A stretch of DNA of 10,019 nucleotides from Bacteriovorax sp. (GTDB taxonomy: Bacteria; Bdellovibrionota; Bacteriovoracia; Bacteriovoracales; Bacteriovoracaceae). The notes beneath the pieces were generated by a model that saw only the letters and a program-made list of their open reading frames with translations, did not search any database and had not been told where the DNA came from. This document shows positions 1 through 6,941 of this stretch, in pieces (positions within the stretch are counted from its first letter, which is position 1; each line of letters starts with the position of its first letter). The stretch spans positions 1 through 10,019 of the forward strand of contig JAURXW010000024.1 of assembly GCA_030654205.1 (NCBI GenBank). The letters are read 5' to 3'. Made by a program: the position numbers and the translations under genes.

Positions 1-260
1 TTTTTTTGGGCAAGTGTTTCAACATGAGCAATCAATTCATTATATTCAAGCTCTTCTGTAACAAAGGGAGCTTTATCAAATTTTACATCATCTGGAATAT
101 GGGCATAGAGATCATCAAGTGTTTTAAGTTTTACATTCGAGAGCATTTCGGCCTGTTCAGCTTTAGTTGATGAAATATAATATTTAGTTAACTCGCGCTT
201 AAGTTTTTTTGGGTCATACGGAAGATTTTTGAAATTACTTTCATTGTTTTTTTCTTGCAT
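1..260 (-). CDS. gcvPA: Glycine dehydrogenase (decarboxylating), P-protein, probably subunit 1; N-terminal part only
   Basis: The P-protein of the glycine cleavage system is a PLP enzyme that decarboxylates glycine and passes the aminomethyl group to the lipoyl H-protein in the cytoplasm. Only the first 86 codons are present; the gene continues past the left edge. After a short polar leader (MQEKNNESNF) the protein reads KYYISSTKAEQAEML, then LKTLDDLYAHIPDDVKF. This is the pattern of the P-protein N-terminus: a short helix, then a 'sIdeLfahIPeevr'-like segment, then an ELxxHxxxLAxK helix. The 'IPDDV' form looks closer to the split two-subunit type (GcvPA) than to the long single-chain GcvP, but the PLP-lysine half is not visible, so subunit 1 versus full length is an inference. 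The start at 260 is supported by AAGGA (minus strand, 274-270) 9 nt upstream. The gene diverges from rsmJ with only 49 bp between them. Confidence 0.72.
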   Translation of the reverse strand, partial: MQEKNNESNFKNLPYDPKKLKRELTKYYISSTKAEQAEMLSNVKLKTLDDLYAHIPDDVKFDKAPFVTEELEYNELIAHVETLAQK

Positions 261-309
261 GAGCACACATCCTTTTAAAATGAATTATTTGCCAGTATAG
301 TAACTAATA

Positions 310-1071
310 ATGAATGAATTAATAAAGATAAAAATGAGTGATTCTGAGATTGATGCATGGCCATCGTTTCTACAAGCAGCAATTACTGAAAAAAATAAGT
401 TTAATCTCGAGCTCACACCAGAAAAAAAATTATGTGATCTCTGCGATTACTTGTATTTTTCCGAAGGTAAATTGAATTATCATTCAGTGGATCTGGGCAC
501 TATGTGTTTTGATTTTGAAGAAACCTATCGTTATCACCAACGTCAACACTATGCTTTAAGCCGCGAACCACTGGCCCGCGCTCTTGGAATAAAAGGCGAA
601 ACGCATCCTTATGTTTGGGATACTACTTGTGGTACTGGTAAAGATTCTTTATTGATTCGTTATTTTGGTGCAAAATTACTTTCTTTTGAGCGCCATCCGG
701 CCATATTTTTATTACTCAATGATGCACTAAGAAGATATCCTCTAAATTTTGAAATTGTCTTCGCAGATGCCTCACGGCTTATGCCTTCTGAAAATAGTGA
801 TGACGATCGTCCAGATGTTATTTACTACGATCCCATGTATCCAGAAAAAACAGGCTCAAAAAAATCGGCCCTACCAAGAAAAGAAATGCGCATATTTAAA
901 GAAGTTGTTGGCGAGGATTTTGACTCAAATGAGTTCTTAGATTGGGCCTTAAAAACAGCTAAATCCCGGGTGGTTGTAAAGCGTGCTTTAAGTGCAACTC
1001 CGATCAAGGAAAATCCAACGGCCAGCTATGCCGGCAAAAGTACTCGCTATGATATGTATAAAATATTTTAA
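310..1071 (+). CDS. rsmJ: 16S rRNA (guanine(1516)-N2)-methyltransferase RsmJ-like, SAM-dependent
   Basis: RsmJ (formerly YhiQ) makes m2G1516 in 16S rRNA using S-adenosylmethionine. At 253 aa the protein is the family's usual size. The SAM-binding motif I is VWDTTCGTGKDS (about residues 102-113), corresponding to the family's 'vDaTaGlGrDa'. The catalytic motif IV is YYDPMYP (172-178). It is followed by a KKSALPRKEMRIF block that matches the family signature 'qKSAlvKKEMRvF'. Near the end are VVVKRA (221-226) and GKSTRYDMY (242-250), also family hallmarks. The N-terminal ~60 residues include a CDLCDYLYF stretch that I cannot assign. The start is uncertain: neither ATG at 310 nor the in-frame ATG at 334 has a clear Shine-Dalgarno sequence, and the second would give MSDSEID. 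The last bases overlap the stop of the convergent yciH-like gene. Family assignment is firm; the exact target base is inferred from the family. Confidence 0.9.
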   Translation: MNELIKIKMSDSEIDAWPSFLQAAITEKNKFNLELTPEKKLCDLCDYLYFSEGKLNYHSVDLGTMCFDFEETYRYHQRQHYALSREPLARALGIKGETHPYVWDTTCGTGKDSLLIRYFGAKLLSFERHPAIFLLLNDALRRYPLNFEIVFADASRLMPSENSDDDRPDVIYYDPMYPEKTGSKKSALPRKEMRIFKEVVGEDFDSNEFLDWALKTAKSRVVVKRALSATPIKENPTASYAGKSTRYDMYKIF

Positions 1072-1454
1072 CCACCACTGCGTTTAGTTTTAAAATTTAA
1101 TTTATGTAAAAAGCCCTCGACCTTCTCCCTTTGATCTCCTTGAAGCTCAATTTGGGTGCTTCCATCATTTTTAAATGTTCCCCCTGTACCGCAATGATTT
1201 TTTAATTTTTTGGCCAGGGCCTCAAAATATTCGGGGTTAAAAGGCAGCTCGTGAATAACTGTCACCAATTTTCCGCCGCGCTGATTTTTTTCCAATTTAA
1301 TTTTAAGAGTTGTCTTGTCAGGAATGACATCTTTAATATTTTGAATGGAATTAACACATTCACACGGGTCACTGCCGCATTTTTTACAATTTTTTAAATG
1401 AGAGCCGTCACTTGAGTAAACGAGCCTTGTGTCACTGTTCTTATTTTGTTTCAT
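1068..1454 (-). CDS. yciH: SUI1/eIF1-family translation factor, YciH-like, with an N-terminal cysteine cluster
   Basis: Bacterial SUI1-domain proteins resemble eukaryotic eIF1 and bind the small ribosomal subunit; in E. coli, YciH is thought to influence initiation fidelity. The 128-aa protein opens with RLVYSSDGS (residues 10-18), a YciH family signature. Then comes CKKCGSDPCEC (23-33), four cysteines spaced like a small zinc knuckle. The SUI1 domain follows: KIKLEKNQRGGKLVTVI (51-67), CGTGG (88-92) and IELQGDQR (102-109), ending in a basic tail with RSGG. It is slightly longer than E. coli YciH (108 aa) because of the cysteine segment. No strong Shine-Dalgarno is visible before the start, only an A-rich tract. 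It converges on rsmJ with a 4-bp overlap centred on TTAA, and diverges from the kinase gene at 1525. Both convergent genes act on the 30S subunit, which may be coincidence. Confidence 0.88.
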   Translation of the reverse strand: MKQNKNSDTRLVYSSDGSHLKNCKKCGSDPCECVNSIQNIKDVIPDKTTLKIKLEKNQRGGKLVTVIHELPFNPEYFEALAKKLKNHCGTGGTFKNDGSTQIELQGDQREKVEGFLHKLNFKTKRSGG

Positions 1455-1524
1455 TTTTGTAGTCTTTTGATTATTATTTTCGAATCTAAATTTTTTAAAA
1501 AATCTTAAAAGGAATGTAACCAGT

Positions 1525-2520
1525 ATGGCAAAGAAATACGACGTTTACGGAATTGGAAATGCGTTAGTTGACATGGAATTTGAAGTCACTACCGATTTTT
1601 TAACCAAGGCCCAAATAGCTAAGGGGCTTATGACTTTAGTAGACGAAGATCGCCAAACAGAAATTATTACGACCTTGCACGGTATTCAGCATAAACGCTC
1701 ATGCGGTGGTTCAGCGGCCAACACCATGATTGCCATTTCTCAATTTGGTGGAAATAGTTTTTATTCTTGTAAAGTCGCCAGTGATGAAACGGGAGATTTT
1801 TATTTTAAAGACTTAATGGACAACGGAGTTGAAACAAATCTTTCAACCAGCTCTCTTGAGCCAGGTGTTACAGGTAAATGCATTGTCCTTATTACTCCTG
1901 ATGCCGATCGCACGATGAATACTTTTTTGGGAATAACTCAAACTATTTCAACAAAAGAGTTAATTGAAGAGGGAATTAAAAATTCAAATTATGTTTATAT
2001 AGAAGGTTATTTAGTGGCCTCTCCAACTGGAAAAGAAGCGGCCATCAAGGCCCGCAAGATTGCTGAAAGCAATAATGTAAAAACAGCACTTACTTTTTCA
2101 GATGTTAATATGGTGACTTATTTTAACGAAGGCCTTGTTGAAATGGTAGGCCCTGGAATTGATTTATTATTTTGTAATGAGGCAGAGGCCTACGCGTATA
2201 CTAAAACAAATAATGTCACAGATGCTGCCCTTGCCTTGAAAAAAATTGCTAAAACATTTTCTATAACATTGGGACCAAAAGGTGCCTTCGTTTTTGACGG
2301 CGAAAAAGAAATTTACGTAGTTACTACACCAGTGGAAGCAGTCGATACTAATGGAGCGGGAGACTTGTACGCAGGTGCTTTTCTTTATGCTATCAATTCT
2401 GGAATTTCATACGCTGAAGCGGCAAAGCTTGGATGCATGGCCTCCTCGCTATTAGTGACTCAGTTTGGTGCGCGCTTAAGAAAAGAGCAAGTTCTAGAAA
2501 TTAAATCAAAATCATTATAA
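1525..2520 (+). CDS. PfkB-family carbohydrate/nucleoside kinase, adenosine kinase-like
   Basis: A ribokinase-fold (PfkB) kinase of 331 aa. It opens with KYDVYGIGNALVDMEFEV (residues 4-21), the first PfkB strand and substrate aspartate region. It carries GGSAANT (61-67), the PfkB signature 1 glycine motif, followed by SCKVASDETGDFY (81-93). TGKCIVLITPDADRTMNTFLG (116-136) forms the lid and anion-contact region. Signature 2 is DTNGAGDLYAGAF (274-286), in which D280 should be the catalytic base. The DTNGAGD form and the 'DxxRTMxTxLG' block are typical of adenosine kinase (ATP + adenosine to AMP). Substrate specificity in this family is often wrong by homology, so adenosine is likely but unproven. 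The start is preceded by AAAAGGA (1507-1513), spaced somewhat long at 11 nt. The stop lies 18 bp before the asnS start, so the two are probably co-transcribed. The 70-bp gap to the divergent yciH-like gene must hold promoters for both; I see no consensus pair. Confidence 0.85.
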   Translation: MAKKYDVYGIGNALVDMEFEVTTDFLTKAQIAKGLMTLVDEDRQTEIITTLHGIQHKRSCGGSAANTMIAISQFGGNSFYSCKVASDETGDFYFKDLMDNGVETNLSTSSLEPGVTGKCIVLITPDADRTMNTFLGITQTISTKELIEEGIKNSNYVYIEGYLVASPTGKEAAIKARKIAESNNVKTALTFSDVNMVTYFNEGLVEMVGPGIDLLFCNEAEAYAYTKTNNVTDAALALKKIAKTFSITLGPKGAFVFDGEKEIYVVTTPVEAVDTNGAGDLYAGAFLYAINSGISYAEAAKLGCMASSLLVTQFGARLRKEQVLEIKSKSL

Positions 2521-2528
2521 GAATTTTT

Positions 2529-2532
2529 GGAG
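2529..2532 (+). promoter_or_regulatory. Ribosome binding site fixing the asnS start
   Basis: GGAG lies 6 nt before the ATG at 2539. An in-frame TTG at 2527 would extend asnS by four residues (MELD), but that codon overlaps this Shine-Dalgarno and has none of its own. The ATG start is therefore preferred. Confidence 0.75.
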
Positions 2533-2538
2533 TTAGAT

Positions 2539-3951
2539 ATGTCTCGTTTAAAAGTTAAAGATATTTTTCAAGAAAACATTGTTGATGTAGAGGCCACTGT
2601 TAAAGGGTGGATTCGCTCAGTTCGAAATTCTAAAAAGTTTTCTTTTATTGTTTTAAATGACGGATCTGCTCAGCAATCTATTCAAATTATTGTGGATGAA
2701 GTTCTCCCAAATTATGCCGAAGTGGCAGCTCTTTTATCAGGCTCAGCGGTAGCGATTACCGGCAGACTCGTTAAAGGTGGCGGTAAAGTTCAAAGCATAG
2801 AAATGCAAGCGAGCTTAGTTGAAATTATCGGCAAAGTTGATGAGACATACCCATTACAAAAAAAGGCAACATCTCTAGAGTTTCTAAGAGAGCAGGCCCA
2901 TTTAAGAATACGGACCAATACTTTTGGCGCGATCATGAGGGTTCGCCATCACCTTGCCATGGCCACTCATGAATTCTTTTCAAAAAAAGGATTCTTTTAT
3001 TTAAATTCACCAATCGTTTCAGGAGTAGATGCTGAAGGTGCTGGAGAAATGTTTACCATTTCAACTCTTGCCAATGACATTACTAAAGCTCCAAAAACTA
3101 AAGATGGAAAACTCGATTTTTCAAAAGATTATTTTGGAAAAGAAACCTTCCTAGCAGTTACCGGACAATTAGAAGGTGAGTGTTATGCCATGGGATTGGG
3201 ATCAATTTATACTTTTGGCCCGACATTTCGCTCAGAAAATTCAAATACTACTCGCCACCTTTCAGAATTTTGGATGATTGAGCCAGAGGTGGCCTTTGCT
3301 GATCTTGACGAGATTGCAGGTCTTGCCACAGATTATATTAAATATCTTATTTCATATTCACTTTTGCATGCAGCAGCTGAATTAGAATTTTTATTTGCCC
3401 GCGAAGACTCAACTGCTCCAAAAGATCATTTAGAAGTTTTAAAACATGTGCGTGATTCAAAATTTATTCGCATCACTTATACGGAAGCGATTGAGATTTT
3501 ATCAAAGATAGATCCGGCCGTTAAAAAATTCGAGTACCCAACAATTTGGGGTCATGAATTGCAAACTGAGCACGAAAGATTTTTAGCGGAAGAGCATTTT
3601 AAAATGCCAGTTATCGTAACGGATTACCCAAAAGAATTTAAGGCCTTTTATATGAAGCTCAATGATGATGGTAAAACAGTTAAGGCCATGGATATTCTCG
3701 TTCCAGGAATTGGAGAGATTATCGGTGGATCTCAACGTGAAGATAATTTAGAGCGCTTAGAAAAAAGAATGGATGAGATGAATATGAATAAAGATCCACT
3801 TTGGTGGTATTTAGATCTACGTCGTTTTGGATCTGTGCCTCATGCAGGATTTGGTTTGGGATTTGAGCGTGCGCTTATGTACATCACTGGTGTTAACAAT
3901 ATCCGTGACGTTATTCCGTTTCCAAGAACTCCAAAAAATTGTGATTTCTAA
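2539..3951 (+). CDS. asnS: Asparaginyl-tRNA synthetase
   Basis: This class IIb aminoacyl-tRNA synthetase charges tRNA-Asn with asparagine in the cytoplasm. The 470-aa product is full length for the family (E. coli 466 aa). The N-terminal OB-fold anticodon-binding domain spans about 1-110, with VKGWIRSVRNSKKFSFIVLNDG at 21-42. The catalytic core has VTGQLEGE (207-214), motif 2 as FGPTFRSENSNTTRHLSEFW (226-245) and motif 3 as GFGLGFERALMY (437-448). The C-terminus has the AsnS-type ending IPFPRTPKNCDF. The IPFPRTP ending and the 'SNTxRHLxEFWMIEPE' block favour AsnS over AspRS. Its presence suggests direct Asn-tRNA charging rather than reliance on amidation. It follows the kinase gene by 18 bp and probably shares its transcript. 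Its last four codons form one arm of the palindrome shared with the end of ricT. Confidence 0.97.
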   Translation: MSRLKVKDIFQENIVDVEATVKGWIRSVRNSKKFSFIVLNDGSAQQSIQIIVDEVLPNYAEVAALLSGSAVAITGRLVKGGGKVQSIEMQASLVEIIGKVDETYPLQKKATSLEFLREQAHLRIRTNTFGAIMRVRHHLAMATHEFFSKKGFFYLNSPIVSGVDAEGAGEMFTISTLANDITKAPKTKDGKLDFSKDYFGKETFLAVTGQLEGECYAMGLGSIYTFGPTFRSENSNTTRHLSEFWMIEPEVAFADLDEIAGLATDYIKYLISYSLLHAAAELEFLFAREDSTAPKDHLEVLKHVRDSKFIRITYTEAIEILSKIDPAVKKFEYPTIWGHELQTEHERFLAEEHFKMPVIVTDYPKEFKAFYMKLNDDGKTVKAMDILVPGIGEIIGGSQREDNLERLEKRMDEMNMNKDPLWWYLDLRRFGSVPHAGFGLGFERALMYITGVNNIRDVIPFPRTPKNCDF

Positions 3952-3966
3952 AATTTAGAAATCACA
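3934..3966 (-). terminator. Palindromic terminator at the asnS/ricT junction, acting mainly for ricT
   Basis: TGTGATTTCTAAA (3940-3952) is followed by one base and then its exact reverse complement (3954-3966). A realistic fold is about 11 bp with a 5-nt loop. On the minus strand the stem is followed by AATTTTTTGG (from 3939 down), giving the U-tract of a Rho-independent terminator for ricT. On the plus strand no T-run follows, so termination of asnS there would be weaker or rely on the stem alone. The stem is AT-rich. Its left arm includes the asnS codons Cys-Asp-Phe-stop. Confidence 0.6.
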
Positions 3967-3968
3967 GA

Positions 3969-5363
3969 TTAGTTGGTGGGTTTAGTCCCACCGCTGGTGT
4001 TTTTATTTGGGATATTATTCTGGTTGCGATTGGGATTATTATTGTTTCTGTTTTGATTATTATTTCTATTATTGTTATTGCGATTTTGGTTTTGGTTTTG
4101 GTTGTTAGCATTTCTGTTTTGGTGTTGATGCTGATTTTGCTTGGGAGCACTCGCGATGATTGCCTCTTTTGGAGCAACAATATTTTCTTCTTCATCAACA
4201 AAATCTTCAAACTGTTCATTCTTTTTAAAGAACTCAGAGTCAGCTGGATTTAAGTCTCGCTCGAAAGTATTTTGAGCATTATGTTCAAGAAATTTGTCGG
4301 CCTTCACTTGTTCTTCAAGAGAAATTCCAATAACGGCCTGAGTTTCATTAATAATATTATCGAAGAATTCCGGGAAGCGGTAATCACTTCCTAGATCTGA
4401 GTCTCGACCTTTATACTGATTAGATGAATAACGGCGACGAACACCGGTATCAGTTAACATTTCAAATTGTTCAATTAATATATTTAATTTTTGAACTTTA
4501 CCTTTATCGCCGTTAAGCGCTCTGATGAAAGTTCCTTCGCGTGGAAGATTTTTTCTTTTGTCGCTATAAACATCATCTTCATAGCGGATACAACATTTTA
4601 TCTGCCCACAAACTCCATTGAGTTTAGTCGGTATAAGAGCAAGATTTTGGTTTTTTGCCATCTTAATGGAAACATTACCGTAATTTTTTAAAAATGATGA
4701 ACAACAAGTCTGAAGTCCACAAGCCCCCACAGAGCCAAGTGCGGCCGCACGATCGCGCACAGAGATTTGTCTTAATTCAATTCTCATTTTTAAATCGTAA
4801 ACTAGATCCTTAACTAGATCCCTGAAGTCTACTCGCGCCGGGGCGTTGAAGTAGAAGACAGCTTTTTTACCAAATTGAGTAAACTCAACATGAGTTAAAA
4901 TCATATCCAGTTGGTGGCGTTCAATTAAATGAATACAAATAACTTCAGCTTTTTTTTCTGAATCTCTAAATTCAACTTGGGCCTGAATATCTTCTGCACT
5001 TGCCACTTTTGCAATAGAGCGCACGGGAATCATAGATTTATTGAAAACAACTTCATATGGAAATGAATTGATATACCCAACAGTCATTCCTCGGTCACTC
5101 ATTGCGACGACTTTTTGTCCGTAGGCAAATTTACGTTTACCAATTAAAAAAGGAAATGAGCGAGCGTTGCCGGGAAAGCGAACTCGAATCATGATAAGTT
5201 TTTCACCGTCTTTAAAGCGAGAACTTTCTTTTTCCTCTTGAAGCTTTTGGGCCTCTTCAGTTTCTTCACTGTTATAAGCATATTGATCGATATTTTGTTC
5301 ATCGCTGATTGTGATATCGATTTCAGTTTCTGGTAATATTTCTGTATGTGCATTGAGTTGCAT
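3969..5363 (-). CDS. ricT: RicT (YaaT/PSP1-domain) regulatory iron-sulfur protein with extended N- and C-termini
   Basis: PSP1-domain proteins related to Bacillus RicT/YaaT; in Bacillus, RicT works with RicA and RicF, binds Fe-S clusters and promotes RNase Y-dependent mRNA maturation. Here the conserved core spans about residues 55-315 of 464. Landmarks are RVDFRDLVKDL (177-187), RIELRQISVRDRAA (194-207), CGLQTCCSSFL (215-225), VSIKMAKNQNLALIPTKLNG (231-250) and CGQIKCCIRYE (252-262). The cysteines 215, 220, 221, 252, 257 and 258 match the Fe-S ligand pattern CxxxxCC...CxxxxCC. Bacillus YaaT is about 275 aa. The extra length is an acidic N-terminus (about 1-50) and a C-terminal tail rich in acidic residues and then Asn/Gln/Arg. 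Gene order tmk-holB-ricT is the same as the conserved Firmicutes neighbourhood. No clear Shine-Dalgarno precedes the ATG at 5363. The 82-bp gap to holB could hold its own promoter. Function outside Firmicutes is inferred. Confidence 0.88.
   Translation of the reverse strand: MQLNAHTEILPETEIDITISDEQNIDQYAYNSEETEEAQKLQEEKESSRFKDGEKLIMIRVRFPGNARSFPFLIGKRKFAYGQKVVAMSDRGMTVGYINSFPYEVVFNKSMIPVRSIAKVASAEDIQAQVEFRDSEKKAEVICIHLIERHQLDMILTHVEFTQFGKKAVFYFNAPARVDFRDLVKDLVYDLKMRIELRQISVRDRAAALGSVGACGLQTCCSSFLKNYGNVSIKMAKNQNLALIPTKLNGVCGQIKCCIRYEDDVYSDKRKNLPREGTFIRALNGDKGKVQKLNILIEQFEMLTDTGVRRRYSSNQYKGRDSDLGSDYRFPEFFDNIINETQAVIGISLEEQVKADKFLEHNAQNTFERDLNPADSEFFKKNEQFEDFVDEEENIVAPKEAIIASAPKQNQHQHQNRNANNQNQNQNRNNNNRNNNQNRNNNNPNRNQNNIPNKNTSGGTKPTN
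3999..4139 (-). repeat. Low-complexity Asn/Gln/Arg-rich coding repeat (C-terminal tail of RicT)
   Basis: Degenerate AAC/AAT, CAA/CAG and CGC/AGA triplets encode residues about 409-455 of RicT. The composition is almost entirely Asn, Gln and Arg with a few His and Pro, in units such as NQNQNQNR and NNNRNNNQNRNNN. The frame stays open throughout, so the repeat is translated. The tract is likely to vary in length between strains by slippage. The opposite strand is correspondingly rich in Ile/Val/Leu codons and gives a spurious hydrophobic reading frame. Confidence 0.85.
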
Positions 5364-5445
5364 TGATTTTTTAATCCGTATTAAGTTTAACTACTAAATA
5401 TTGTGTCGATTTATATGATATTTGTCACTGCACAAGGCAATAATA

Positions 5446-6141
5446 TTACGAAAAAAAGCGTGTCATGCGGGAGAGTTTTGAATTGTTGAAATTACTGTAA
5501 GTTTCATACTCGGAAAGGACTGCTAGAAGCTCATGGGCCTCTTGGAAAGATTGCGCTGATGATTTGCTAAGTGTCAAAAAATGTTCAATCGCTTGTTCGA
5601 TAAAAGCTTTTTCATCTTCTAGGCCACCTGTTTTAAGCAATGCCAATAAGTCTTGTGGAGTTTTGATACCAGAAAAATCGGTTTTTTGGTAATTGGCATT
5701 TTCCATAGGTGGAATTTGTAATTTTATTGAGCGGCTTGCAACCGTCGCCAATATTTGAGCATTATCAGGAACAATTAAAAATAAACAAATATTGGAATCA
5801 AGTTCTTCGAAAACTTTTAGTAATTTATTGGATAAAATTGTTGAGATATCCTGAGCATCAAAGATAAAAACAAATTTTTTCTCAAGTTGAAGCGGTTTAT
5901 AGTTAAGAAATTTTAAAAATAGGGCAATGCTTGCAGAGTCGACTTTGTATTCATTTTCTTTTTCAGTTTTAAAAATTTTTAAGACATCTGGATGATCACT
6001 TAACTTGGTAAATTGGGTCAAGAAATCATTGACCCAAATACTTGGATCAACACTTTTTGAGTCGTAATTGAGTATATATAACGAAGCAAGATTTTTATCC
6101 TGATATTTTTGAAAAAGGATTTCTTGCAGATTTTTTTTCAT
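5446..6141 (-). CDS. holB: Short DNA polymerase III delta-prime (HolB)-like clamp-loader subunit
   Basis: Delta-prime is part of the clamp loader that places the sliding clamp on DNA. This 231-aa protein shows the delta-prime/AAA+ landmarks in order: HPDVL (50-54), KKFVFIFDAQDIS (88-100, Walker B-like position), NKLLKVFEE (105-113, equal to the usual 'NALLKtLEEP') and ASRSIKLQIP (135-144, the sensor/'SRC' region). The N-terminal part lacks a Walker A GxxGxGK(T/S) motif and the zinc-binding cysteines, and the C-terminal collar domain is short; E. coli HolB is 334 aa. Delta-prime is not itself required to hydrolyse ATP in the classical complex, so this can be a functional, reduced form. The ATG overlaps the tmk stop (ATGA), which points to translational coupling. 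Position next to tmk and ricT supports the call. An alternative is a degenerate paralogue with the main delta-prime elsewhere. Confidence 0.75.
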   Translation of the reverse strand: MKKNLQEILFQKYQDKNLASLYILNYDSKSVDPSIWVNDFLTQFTKLSDHPDVLKIFKTEKENEYKVDSASIALFLKFLNYKPLQLEKKFVFIFDAQDISTILSNKLLKVFEELDSNICLFLIVPDNAQILATVASRSIKLQIPPMENANYQKTDFSGIKTPQDLLALLKTGGLEDEKAFIEQAIEHFLTLSKSSAQSFQEAHELLAVLSEYETYSNFNNSKLSRMTRFFS

Positions 6142-6857
6142 TCTTGATCATCAAGAAGTTCTTTATGACCTTCGCGATTGGTATTGATCATGTTTTCCAT
6201 CGCTTTAATAATGGCCGAAGAAACAGAATCAAGGGAGCCTTCAGCGTCTAATTTTAAAATTCTATGGGGGAATAATTCGTGCATTAAATCATATCCAACC
6301 ACTAGCTTTTTATAAAATTCAATTCCTCGAGCTTCAAAATAATCTTTGGGAGCATTTCTAATTTTTTGTCTTTTTTCTGAAGTTTCAACACCTATTTGCA
6401 AATAAAAAGTTAAGTGAGGAACTAAATTCAGAGGAAAAATATTATGTATCTCTAAAACTTCAGCAACGCCCAGGCCTCGTGAATGACCTTGGTAAACAAC
6501 GGAGCTGTCGATATAGCGATCACAAATTATAATGGTGTTGGGTACCGAGAGTTCTTTTAAAATGACTTCAGTTAAGAGTTGAGACCTTGAGGCGGCAAAA
6601 AGATGGGCCTCAGCAAGAGGCGAAATTTCGGTTTTTGTTTCCAAAATTGCCTGGCGCAATTTTTCACCAAATGGAGTTCCACCTGGTTCGCGCAAAACGA
6701 GAACTCGATAGTTTTTTTCTTTTTCTAAGTAGTCTTTTAAACGAGTAATTTGAGTGGATTTTCCAGCGCCTTCGATTCCCTCAAAGCTTAAAAAAAATGA
6801 TCCCGGAAAGGCCGGGGCGCGAAATGAACTTAGTAGTTCATGAGTAATCTCTTTCAT
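6138..6857 (-). CDS. tmk: Thymidylate kinase (dTMP kinase)
   Basis: Tmk phosphorylates dTMP to dTDP with ATP, an essential step of dTTP synthesis. In 239 aa the protein shows the P-loop FEGIEGAGKST (residues 25-35), REPGGTPFGEKLR (56-68, with the family's REPGGT motif), LFAASRSQL (86-94) and DRYIDSSVVYQG (113-124, the DRY substrate-binding motif). It is about 25 aa longer than E. coli Tmk, mainly through an N-terminal extension of some 18 residues before the first strand. AGGA (minus strand, 6866-6863) sits 5 nt before the ATG at 6857, which supports keeping that extension. The stop overlaps the holB start by 4 bases (ATGA). The GYF-domain gene lies 84 bp upstream in the same direction; a weak promoter candidate in that gap could drive tmk separately. 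Confidence 0.96.
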   Translation of the reverse strand: MKEITHELLSSFRAPAFPGSFFLSFEGIEGAGKSTQITRLKDYLEKEKNYRVLVLREPGGTPFGEKLRQAILETKTEISPLAEAHLFAASRSQLLTEVILKELSVPNTIIICDRYIDSSVVYQGHSRGLGVAEVLEIHNIFPLNLVPHLTFYLQIGVETSEKRQKIRNAPKDYFEARGIEFYKKLVVGYDLMHELFPHRILKLDAEGSLDSVSSAIIKAMENMINTNREGHKELLDDQE

Positions 6858-6903
6858 AATCGTCCTGTGAGAGTGTCTTTAAAAGTGATAGGTTAGTGCA
6901 CCT

Positions 6904-6932
6904 ACAATACTAGAATTTCACTCGTTGAACAA
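6904..6932 (-). promoter_or_regulatory. Weak sigma70-like promoter candidate upstream of tmk
   Basis: Read on the minus strand, TTGTTC (6932-6927) is followed after 17 bp by TATTGT (6909-6904), 46 bp before the tmk start. Both hexamers are imperfect (3/6 and 4/6 matches), so this is only a candidate; transcription from upstream is equally possible. Confidence 0.25.
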
Positions 6933-6941
6933 GCAGATTGA

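Noticed and set aside
1490..1503. TTTTTTAAAAAA palindrome in the yciH/kinase divergent gap as a regulatory site
   Set aside because: It is a simple A/T run in an AT-rich gap with no supporting -35/-10 pair; it is probably only flexible promoter DNA.
2527..2538. TTG start adding four residues to AsnS
   Set aside because: The TTG overlaps the GGAG Shine-Dalgarno that serves the ATG at 2539, and the resulting MSRLKVKDIF start fits the family.
4053..4253. Plus-strand open frame rich in Ile/Val/Leu that looks like a small membrane protein
   Set aside because: It lies exactly antisense to the Asn/Gln-rich tail of RicT. The complement of AAC/AAT and CAA repeats reads as Val/Ile/Leu codons, so the hydrophobicity is a by-product. 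There is no RBS.
4741..4760. NotI-like GCGGCCGC as a rare GC-rich island or sign of transfer
   Set aside because: It encodes conserved RicT residues (DRAAALG region) and is explained by the general GGCC enrichment.
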